A DNA stretch of 64,000 nucleotides from Eutreptiella sp. 'Long Island Sound 2002'. Taxonomy: Eukaryota; Euglenozoa; Euglenophyceae; Eutreptiales; Eutreptiaceae. This document shows positions 53,274 through 62,762 of the stretch, piece by piece. Position numbers and translations under genes: made by a program. The stretch covers positions 87,839,795 to 87,903,794 of the forward strand of contig OZ038382.1 in assembly GCA_964036045.1 (NCBI GenBank). The letters are read 5' to 3'. How positions within the stretch are numbered: the stretch's first letter is position 1; the number at the start of each line of letters is the position of its first letter. A model generated the notes under the pieces. That model was not told the DNA's origin. It was given only the letters and a program-made list of their open reading frames with translations, and did no database searches.

Positions 53274-53945
53274 ATGAACACCATGCAGGTGTTCGCTGCA
53301 TGGGTGAACGAGCGCAAGAAGAGTCACATTGGTGGCCGAGGGCACACAGGGGGCGCTGCGATTGAGGTGGAAGGAGACGACGATAATGCGGAGGACAAGG
53401 AGGAGCCGAAGGACAAAGACAAAGACAAAGGCAAAGACAAAGCCAAGGACGAGCCAAAGGAGAAAGGCAACGACAAAGGCCACCGCAAGGACAAGGACAA
53501 GGACAAGGACCAGGACAAGACAACCCATGCATCACAGTCATCGCAGTCGCAGTCCCAGTAATCCGAGCATTCCCAGCATTTTGTTGACGTTCGGGCTATG
53601 CCTGGCGAGGTGGTACAGCGTTGCAAGGACTCCCTGACACAGCTGACGAGTGTGACCCTGAGAGATTGCGTCCCTTCGCCAGTGGCAAAGGCGATGTCTG
53701 ACGCCTCCAAGAGCAAGGCAGCGACACTGATTGGCCGGCTGACCAAGCAGCTTCAGACGAGCGCACGGGACAGGCGAAAACAAGGCCCGGTTGGACAAAG
53801 AGCAGAAACCGGTCAGGGAGTTGGAGCTGGAGAATGAGAGCATGAAGAGGCAGCCGGTGGAGAGCAACACCAAGACCGCTGAAGCAAAGCAACAGGCAGA
53901 GAAGCTGTTGGCGGTGATGGCGGGCAACTACAAGAAGGCGTAGGC
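53274..53945 (+). pseudogene. Accessory-type charged and coiled-coil protein, decayed
   Basis: The first frame (53274-53561) is MNTMQVFAAWVNERKKSHIG followed by a Lys/Asp run (KDKDKDKGKDKAKDEPKEKG) and a Ser/Gln end. Separate frames then give VVQRCKDSLTQLTSVTLRDC and KARLDKEQKPVRELELENES with KTAEAKQQAEKLLAVMAGNY, a coiled coil, to a TAG at about 53943. The layout (short N-part, charged run, coiled coil) resembles the accessory proteins of El-1, El-3 and El-6. It may be the accessory gene of El-8, lying left of its transposase. Confidence 0.45.
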
Positions 53946-53954
53946 ACTGGAGAT

Positions 53955-54150
53955 GAGACCTTTTGGGACCTGGAGATGAGACATGTCGGCACCTGTTGGG
54001 ACCTGGTGATGCGACCGGTTGGGACCGGGAGAGGAGACGTGTTGGGACCTGGAGAGCCGACCTGTTGGGACGTGGAGAGCAGACCTTTTGGGACCTTGAG
54101 ACCAGACCTGTTTGGACCTGGAGAGCGGACCTGTTGGGACCCGAGAGAAC
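53955..54150. repeat. Minisatellite with GGGACCTGGAGA units
   Basis: About eight imperfect units of 22-25 bp such as CTGTTGGGACCTGGAGAGC and AGACCTTTTGGGACCTTGAG. Confidence 0.85.
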
Positions 54151-54569
54151 ACCTGCATGTGCATGTGCATGTACGTGGTGCGCCGTGATTGTGCTGACGG
54201 CAATGCGCCACCGTGAACGGAAACCTTCTTTGGTTTTAGCCCCTAGGTTGCGCGTTACCTCGCGTAGGACATTAGTTGCGATGTGCACGATGTGCCTAAG
54301 GTGGTGTCACGAGTGGCAGGCTTCACATAGCCTACCCCCTGGGGACGTCACCAATATTTACGCCCTATATGCATGCATTCATTCAAAGTTTTCATATATT
54401 GTTGTAGTCTCTTTGAACCTGGACTGAAGGGGGTGGTGCCATGGGGTGCAACACATGAATACACTGTACGACATTGCAAATTTTTGACCCTGACGCTTCA
54501 CTGTGCCTCTGGCTGCACCTTGGGGGGGGTCTCAATGAGAGGGAAAGGCAAACAAGGGTCAGGGGGGGG

Positions 54570-54760
54570 CATTGCTGGAAGGGGGTGCTCGAAGGGGTTC
54601 CAGCGCTGGAAGGGTTCGCTAGAAGGGTCCGCTAGAAGGGGGTTCCAGCGCTGGAAGGGTTCCAGCGCTGGAAGGGGTTCCAACAGGGGTTCCAGCAAAG
54701 GGTTCCAGCGCAGAAAGGGGTTCCAGCAACGGGTTCCAGCAGGGGTTCCAGCGGTCACAC
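54570..54760. repeat. El-8 motif cluster, left
   Basis: GGTTCCAGCGCTGGAA palindromes, GTTCCAGCAGGGGTTCCAGC and related. The cluster lies just before a TTTGTCACAG acceptor-like sequence that opens the transposase. Confidence 0.85.
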
Positions 54761-54777
54761 CTTTCCTGTTTGTCACA

Positions 54778-56430
54778 GAAACCACGGAAAAGGCGGTTGC
54801 CGCACTGGTGGGTAGCATCCCACAACTCAAGCCATACACGGCCATCAAGGGGAAGGCCCGAGCAGAGGGGCGCCACCACATACAGACCATCATGCGGGGA
54901 CTTTTAGTGGATCCGGAGGCCGTTGTCGTTGAGGGTGGTGGGTGCTTGTACATCCGTTTCGCCGGGCACGATGACGATGAGGACCCTCGTGTAGTGCGCG
55001 CAATCGGACGGTGGGCCACCGGTAGGAGATTGAAGTTATTAATACAGCAGATGTTGGTCCTCCCGCGCGAATGCGCGCGCGTTGTGATCTTGCCGAGGTG
55101 CGCACAAGGTTAACACCATACTCCACGCTATCAATGGCCCCAACATGATCGAGCGGCGGTGCGCAGCGACAGCAACACTAGAAGATCTCATTTTTACGCA
55201 GTTGGAGATAGCCGAGACCCTAGGGGAGCTTGAAGTGGAAACTGAGAAGATTTGGATTTTAATATGCTCCGATGCAACGTCCTTGTGGGACACATCGGTC
55301 ACTAAGATCGATGTTTTTGTAAACTGCTGGGCCTCGGGGTTTTTTGCTGCAGGGGACATCCATAAATGGGTGATGTGGGCGTGCAATGGATTGCCCCAAT
55401 GACGTCGCATGGCCGCAGGCTTTCGATGAGGATGCGGGCCTAAATGCCCAAATCATCCACCTACAGGAGAGTTGCACATTCCGTGTCAAAAACGAAACCA
55501 AAAGGTTTCAATGTAAGCTAACTGGGGATGGGCAACTAATGATGGTGACGAACGGGGAAGGGGGGGGCGTTAATTGGTGGGGCAGCCCCGATGCCACCGG
55601 GTTGGTGTGGAGGGCATGGTAAAAAAAATTCAATGGGGGGCATTTCTTCGAAGTGTGTGTATTCGCATTGGAGACTATGCACACACAGGTTGTAGGGTAA
55701 CCAATGCTTTCAAGAAGCGCCTGACAGAAACTATTACCACGTTAACCGTGGGTGTTGTTGGAGTGCGGCGATTCGCTGGTGAGTTTGCTGATATATGGTC
55801 TACCCTTTTAGCATATGTAAGGCATGTGGCTCCTGCTGACAGGCTTTTCCAAAAGACCACTAAGGTAGGGCAATTTGATATCAGCACCTCTATGTTGTTC
55901 TTGACAGACCCCAAGTACCATGTTCGAATTGTACATGGCCCCAGGAACCATTTTCCTAACACCATGTTCGGTGGTGTCCTCTTGTGGACACCAATTGAAG
56001 TGTTGCTGCGCAATATGCGTAGCCTATCTGCCTTGTCAAGGCAAAAGACACCATTGACCAATGGTCAGGTGCAAGAGGCCAAGACTCACTGCCGTAAAAT
56101 CGGTGAGGCATGGCTCCCATTGGGTTGGAAGTCAACCCCATGGGTCCACTGGACAGTGGCCCATTGTGGAGCGGTGCTCCAAAAGTGTCGTAACCTTTAT
56201 GTGTTCAGCAGTATACCTGCGGAACACAGGCATAAGCCTTTCAAAGTTGCTGTCAAAAACAGCATGCGTGGGCGGTGCTTTCGCCGCCCACACGTTTCAC
56301 GACGTGGTCTCACCCATGTATTGAACACGGAGACCCTTGACGTGGGGTTACTACACCGAGCGGCCGGGCAAAGGCTTGCCGTTGGGGAGGCCACAAGGGA
56401 CCGAAGAAAAAGGCAGTGCATGTGCGCTTC
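54778..56430 (+). pseudogene. El-8 DDE transposase, frameshifted
   Basis: The reading begins after TTTGTCACAG with TTEKAVAALVGSIPQLKPYT, aligned with residue about 340 onward of the El-2 protein. Shifts occur near 55100, 55380 and 55580. The first catalytic Asp is in LICSDATSLWDTSVTKIDVF. The second is in KLTGDGQLMMVTNG; the CxxC seen in El-2 at this place is absent here (NWWGSPD). WGAFLRSVCIRIGDYAHTGC follows. The third residue is Glu in FSSIPAEHRHKPFKVAVKN after WVHWTVAHCG. The C-terminus is RATRDRRKRQ-like and basic. Three frameshifts make it inactive. It gives the best second copy for aligning the family. Confidence 0.7.
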
Positions 56431-56514
56431 AGAAACCAAATTTGAACCCGTTCGATGCATTTGGTGCCCTTCTTGCACAAATCCTTGGCGCAGAAACACC
56501 CCCCCCCCACAGAA

Positions 56515-56870
56515 AGGGTGCAGAAAGAGGGTTCCAGCGCACTAAGGGTGTGCAGAAAGGATGCCGAATTTAAAAGGGGGTTCTAGCGCAGAAAGGGGGG
56601 TGCACGAACGGCGCACAAAGGGTGCAGAAAGGATGCGGGAAGGGCGCTAGAACCCCCCCTTCCAACAAAAGGGGGGGGGTGTAGAAAATCCGGCAAAACG
56701 GACCGTTTCGAACAAAAGTGAAAATCAACCACCACAATGGGTGTAAACATGTGGTGATTGGCCCCAAACCACTTTCCAACCACACAAGGTGGTGTGGCTT
56801 GGGTAAACATGCAAGAAGGGCGCTAGAAGGGGGGTTTTCTTGCGCACACCTTCTAGCGACCCACCCCATC
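56515..56870. repeat. El-8 motif cluster, right
   Basis: AGGGTTCCAGCGCACTAAGG, GGTTCTAGCGCAGAAAGGGG, AGGGCGCTAGAACCCCCCCT and AAGGGCGCTAGAAGGGGGG. Half-sites occur in both orientations. No gene. Confidence 0.8.
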
Positions 56871-59800
56871 TGGGGCTAGGCCTCCGCCACCCACGCCCCC
56901 ACTCGCCACCCCTTGGACGCGAGGCGCTTTGCAGTAGCCAAGCGCGCATCCTCCATCGGGCTTTTTGCCGCCTGCGGCCATTATGCTTTAAGATCGGCTT
57001 CCGTCGGTGCAATGCCCTTTCGCAGGTGGGATCCCTGATGGTGCGGCCACTTGACGGCAACCTGTCCGATCCCGTGAGACGGAGGTGGATCGCACCGGCG
57101 GGGAACTACCCACTTCCACTGAAGGTCACACTGCCCCTGTATACACGGAAGACACGGCCCACCACTTCGGCTTTGCTATCTCAACCCGCGGTGCCGCGGA
57201 CCGGCCCATGGGCGGACGCGGACTTCCTCCCAGACCGTACTCGCCTAGTGAATTTGGAAAGCCTGCCGCTGCGTCGCGCCGGGCTGGGGCCTGTGGTTCC
57301 CATTGCGAAGCCGCCACGACCTCCGGTACGCTAGATGCTCCACTGTCGTCCTCGGTGTCCACATCAGAATCGATAACGACGGGTCCCTCTGCGCAACCCG
57401 TCCTCGGGCCCGGGTTGCCCCACCATTATCCCCCTCGCCAGCTACCGGGACGCCCAGCCGCGCAGCAGCCTCATCGGCCACAGTCCCGGGCGCATCCTCG
57501 GGGGGTCTGGCAGGGTGGCGGCTGGGGGCCCACCCCTTTACTGTCTGCAGAAACCAAGTCTTCCGCTGGGACAAGGTGCTCCACCGGCTCACCGGTGAGT
57601 GAGGTGGTATCGGACTGCTCTCCTTCAGATGAGCCCTCGCGAGTGGGCCTCGCCTCCATCTGGGGCATGACCATGTACCGTGAGACGGCCAAGGTGGTTG
57701 ACCCACCGACACGAAGGAAATGCCGAGCCCCCCGCCCTGAGCGAGGCGCAAGACCCCAGCCGCGGACCGTGGCAGCCAGCAGCCTCCCATGGCTGGGGCC
57801 AGGGACCCAATCCCAGACCGGGAAGACGGTGGGGGCGATGACCACCGGATTAGTACTGCGCGTTGCATACCGCAAGGCCACTGCAGTAGGCTGCCATCGC
57901 CCCCGCCATTTGAAATAAGCCAGGTCGGGCTTGCGGGCCCATCACACCCCCGCATCATCCACTTCCCCCGCCGCCCGCGGGACCGGGGAGGTAGAGCCGT
58001 GCAAGCAGGCTCGCCACGTGTCAGGGGGCATCTCCCCTAGCGCCTCCAAGAACCTAGGAAGGGCGTGGATCACGCGGCAATTCTCCGCCGTATCGAGGAC
58101 GCGATTCAGCCACATGTCAGTGCGCTTCGCCACCAACCACAGGCTACATCCTTGGGCGGCGGCGATCCCACGGAGGTGGGGGGTAGGGGCCTGCAAGATC
58201 TCCACATACAAGGGGGCCATCTCCCGCAACCCGTTCTTCCTATCCGGGATATCGACCCTGGGGCTAGGCCTCCGCCGCCCACGCCCCCACTCGCCAGTCC
58301 TTGGACGCGAGGCGCTCTCAGTAGCCAAGCACGCATCCTCCATTGGGCTTTTTGCCGCCTGCGGCCATTATGTTTCAAGATCGGCTTCCGCCGGTGCAAC
58401 GCCTTTTGGCAGGTGGGATTCCTGATGGTGTGGCCACTTGACGGCAGCGTGTGGGATCCCGTGAGACAGAGGTGGATCGCACCGGCGGGGAACTACCCAC
58501 TTCCAACGAAGGGCCACACGGGCCCTTGTATACACGGAAGACACGGCCCACCAGTTCGGCTTTGCTATCTCAACCCGAGGTGCCGCGGACCGGCCCATGG
58601 GCGGACACAGACTTCCGCCCAGGCCGTACTCGCCTAGTGAATTTAGAAGGTCTGCCGCTGGGTCGCGCCGGGCTGGGGCCTGTGGTTCGCATTCCGAAGC
58701 CGCCACAACCTGCGTCGCCAAATGCTTCACTGTGGTCGTCGGTGTCCACATCGCAACCGATAACGACGGGTCCCTCCGCGCAACCCGTCCTCGGGCCCGG
58801 GTTGCCCCACCATCTTTACCCTCGCCAGCCAGCGGGATGCCCAGCCGCGCAGCAGCCTCATAGGCCACAGTGCCGGGCGCATCCTCGGGGGGTCTGGCAG
58901 GGGGGCAGTTGAGGGCCCACTCCTTTAGTATCTGCAGAAACCAAGTCTTACGCGGGGAGAGGGTGCTCCACCGGCTCACCGGTGAGCGAGATGGTATCGG
59001 ATTGCTCTCCTCTTGCTCCACGTGTCCGTCCCAAGCCTAGGAGGCTGCTGGTTGCCGTGGTGCACGGCAGGGGTCCTACGCCTCGCGCAGGGCGGGGGGC
59101 TCGGCATTTCCTTGGTGTTGGTGGGTCATGGGTCAACCACCTTGGCCGTCTCAGGGTACATGGTCGTGCCCTAGATGGAGGCGAGGCCCACTCGCGAGGG
59201 CTCATGGCTGGGGCCACGGACCCGATCCCAAACCGGGAGGACGGTGGGGGCGATGACCACCGGATTAGTCCAGCGGGTTGCATATTGCAGGGCCGATGCA
59301 GTAGGCTACCATCGCCCCCGCGATTTGAAAAAAGCAAGGTCGGGCTTGCGGGCCCATCCCACCCCCGCATCATCCACTTCCCCCACCGCCCGCGGAAGCG
59401 GGGAGGTAGAGACGTGCAAGCGGGAGCGCCACGTGTCAGGGGGCATCTCCCCCAGCGCCTCCGAGAATCTAGGAAGGGCGTGGATCACGCGGCAATCCTC
59501 CGCCGTATCGAGGACGCGATTCAGCCACATGTCAGTTCGCTTCGCCACCCGCCACAGGCTGCATCCTTGGGCGGGGGGCATCCAATGGAGGTGGGGGGTA
59601 AGGGCCTGCAAGACCTCCACATACACGGGGGCCATCTCCCGCACCCCGTCCTTCCTATCCGGGCCGTCGACTCTTGCGTTAGGCCTCCGCCACCCACGCC
59701 CCCACTCGCCACTCCTTGGACGCGAGGCGCTCTGCAGTAGCTAAGCACGCATCCTCCATCGGGCTTTTTGCCGCCGGCGGCCATTATGCTTCAAGATCAG

Positions 59801-60560
59801 CTTCCGCCGATGCAACGCCTTTTGGCAGGTGGGATCCCTGATGGTGCGGCCGCTTGACAGCAACGTGTGGGATCCCGTGAGACGGAGGTGGATCGCACGG
59901 GCGGGGAACTACCCTGCGCCGCCAGATGCTCCACCGTCGTCGTCCGTGTCCACATCGGAATCGATAACGACGCGTCCCTCTGCGCAACCCGTCTTGGGGC
60001 CGGCCTGTCCCACCATCTTTTTCCTCGCCAGCCACCGGGATCGAGGCCCAGCCGCGTAGCAGCCTCATCGGCCAAAGTGCCGGGCGCATCCTCGGGGGGT
60101 CATGCAGGGGGGCAGCTGGGGGCCCACCCCTTTGGTGTCTACAGAAATCGAGTCTTCCGCTGGGACATGGTGCTCCACCGGCTCACCGGTGAGTGAGGTG
60201 GTATCGGACTGCTGTCTTTGAGATTTACGTGTCGGCCCCAAGCCTAGGAGGCTTTGGCTGCCGTGGTCCGCGGCCGGGATCCTACGCCTGGCGCAGGATG
60301 GGGGGTTCGGCATTTCCTTCGTGTTGGTTGGTCAGTCACCTTGGCCGTCTCGGGGTACATGGACGTGCCCCAGATGGAGGCGAGGCCCACTCGTGAGGGC
60401 TCATAGCTAGGGCCACGGACTCAATCCCAGACCGGGAGGACGGTGGGGGTGATGACCACCGGATCACTCTTGCCGCTTGCATACTGCAGAGCCACTGCAG
60501 TAGACTGCCATCGCCCCCGCCATTTGAAATAAGCCAATTCGGGCTTGCGGGCCCAGCACA
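56871..60560 (-). repeat. Tandem array of 1.4-kb units with an unknown minus-strand frame
   Basis: Units begin with GGGGCTAGGCCTCCGCC or a variant at 56871 and 58260 and, altered, at about 59677. The periods are about 1.39 and 1.42 kb; the third unit lacks an internal part. Each unit carries the minus-strand frame with MAPLYVEVLQ/ILQ, CSLW(R/L)VAKRTDMWLNRV and LPRFLEALGEMPPDTWR. Other long frames on both strands are also repeated, so the coding sense is unsure. The partial relative is at 22864-23590. I do not recognise the protein; a retroelement fragment amplified in tandem is the likeliest reading. Confidence 0.6.
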
Positions 60561-61594
60561 CCCCCGCCCCTCCCGAACAGAGGGTGTGCCAGCTAGCCGT
60601 GGCGTACCCCGTGCCCCCCAGGCCCTCGGTCATGCCCGACTGCAGGCCTGCTTCACGTGCTTGCTAGACCAGCATATCAACCTGCTTGCCAACTGCCACC
60701 ACGAAGCCATAGGCCCACTGGTTCACCTAGTCGGGGCATCGGGATAGGGTCTGGTGGTGTACCCCTCTTCCCCAGTTTTCCTATCCCAAATTGGATAGAC
60801 CCCGGAAGTGCGATGTCTGCCACTCTGACGGTCGCCACCTCCCAAATGCGCATGCAGAAAGCATACGCATGCAAGGGTGGTGAGAGCCCCGAGGAACGGC
60901 TCCTACCCCGACTTGGAAGCGCTCTCAACGAGGATGACGAGGCCGGCCCGCGGGAGGTACGGATGCGTGCCTGCTGAGGCCACCCCTACGGCGATCCTCT
61001 TTTTTTTTTTTTTGGAAATACACAGTTCACAATGCGACGGTCCGCTGAGTAGGAAGGCCAGCCCATTATACACATTTGTGACCCACATCCCCTGGTCATT
61101 GGCAATGGTAGCCGCCAGCCCCTTGGGCACCCCATATGTGGCCATCACCCTCGGGGATGGAAACGGGGCGACTGCACACGAGGATAGCACCTGTGTATTC
61201 ATCATTGTACCTTGCACTGCGCTTCATTGACACCCTACAACGCCACGCCGGTTTGCCTGCTAACCCTCCGACTTGCTAACCCAGGCACCAATTATGCAAA
61301 CGAGACGAAGGAAGCGGACAAAAGCAGCGAATGTCCCCATCCAGGGTGTATGTCTGGGCGTTGGTGATCCAAGGATAGGCCGACTTGGCGTCAGTCGGTT
61401 CAAGAATAGAAAAAGTAAACGACAAAGCAAGGAGCGAAGACACACACAACAAAGGGGGAGCAAGTGGTAACAATGATGGGCTGCAGTGAGCGAGGCATCG
61501 AACACTGTGCTATCTCCCGAGATATGTAGAGGGCCCTGATGGCCATCTCCCACTTATTTTAGGCAGAGACCTGGTTCAGCGGCCACTTCAGGCC
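60561..61594. other. Gene-free spacer
   Basis: No supported gene. There is a T run at 61000-61012. Confidence 0.45.
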
Positions 61595-62757
61595 CTAACA
61601 GGGTGGGTTGGAAAGGCGTGGGCATGATCGAGGTATGGAGGGCAAGGCAGTGCTTTCATACTGGGCGGGACGAGTGTAGCCAGTCCCGTGAATGAGCCGG
61701 TTTGGGTTTTGAAGACGAGGCGGGAATATCATTGGCAAGGGCAGGTATGATGGCGTCCAACACGTGCTTATGGAAGTGACAGATGAACTTCCTGATGGCT
61801 CGCGATCCTCCCAAAGAGGCGTGGGGGGGACGCATCTTTCTAGAAACTGGCATAATGGGAGTATTTTTTGCGTGATTGAAGACCAAAAAGCCACTTGTGC
61901 CACGCGAGTCGGCGGAATTTCACGGGGTACCGGGAGGAGTGGTGAAAATGATCGTGAGAGTTCTGGGCAACCAGATCGTGGGTCCAGACTTTGTGGGGGG
62001 GCATCATGAGTTCACCTCGGTAGACCACATCGCACGGTGGCTGTGCAGTGGCGGAGGGGGGTGCTTGGCGAATTCGTCTCACTTCTCCCCATGCACGTGC
62101 CCAGTATGTCCCTCGATCCATTCCATAGACTGGTTTTTGGACAGGAGGGAATGTCGGGCTTGAATGACCCACCTTAGCTGGCGTACTGGGCGCTTGGTAC
62201 CCGTGGTGGAGGCAATAGCACCTTTGCAGCCAACCATCAGTTTTGCATGGGGGGGGGGGAAGTGGGACTCCAATAATATACCAATGACCTCAGCTTTATA
62301 TGAGTTGGGGTTGCCCGGCACGCGGCAGAGGACGATGCGTCCCTCTCGGAGGATGGCGGAGGCGCCAGATGCTGGGGGGGACCCGATACGGCCGCCATCG
62401 GTATAGGTGTAGTCAAGTGTGGGGCCAGAGTTTGGTACCACGTACGCTGCTAAGCCATCAACGGAGGCAATCTCAACGGCGCCACGTATGGCCTGCTTGG
62501 ATCACCGGGAGACGGTGAGGGTTAGCACGCTCGAGGAGGGGCGGTTCCCTAGCAAGGAGAGGGCACGGGTGAAAAGAACACGTAGGGCGATGATGGCAGC
62601 AGAGGACACACGCAACGAAGCAAGGATCGAGGGGGTTTTCGTGCAGGTGGTCGAGGACACGGGTGGGGTACAAGACCAACAGGCACCCGAGGCCAACTCC
62701 CCTTGAGCGATGGGTATATAGCGTTTTCCGGGCAGCTCGGCTGCCAAGTACATACAA
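61595..62757 (-). pseudogene. LINE fragment with RNase H domain (minus strand)
   Basis: The clearest part is 62079-62441: LDYTYTDGGRIGSPPASGAS carries the first RNase H Asp, NSYKAEVIGILLESHF the Glu, and LMVGCKGAIAST stands where a DS-x-GAI motif is usual, so the second Asp is lost. SMEWIEGHTGHVHGEK is the WxxGHxG block. Upstream (to about 62757) ALRVLFTRALSLLGNRPSSS and DGLAAYVVPNSG fit the linker between RT and RNase H. Downstream frames to 61595 are broken. It is a second LINE family, unrelated in composition to the one at 43161. Confidence 0.65.
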
Positions 62758-62762
62758 CAGTC

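Larger units (their letters stand above)
54570..56870. mobile_element. El-8: GGTTCCAGCGC-motif transposon with transposase remains
   Basis: Limits are given by motif clusters at 54570-54760 (GGGTTCCAGCGCTGGAAGGG and similar) and 56515-56850 (GGGGGTTCTAGCGCAGAAAG, GGGCGCTAGAACCCCCC). No exact ends or target duplication were found; the right side abuts the 1.4-kb array at 56871. It shares its motif with El-5. Confidence 0.6.

Noticed and set aside
4686-56430. Assignment of the unknown transposases to KDZ, RAG/Transib or CACTA
   Set aside because: Order of residues is suggestive, but target-site length (2 bp) and motif contexts do not match what I know of KDZ (about 8 bp) or Transib (about 5 bp), and the ends are not CACTA. 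No search could be run.
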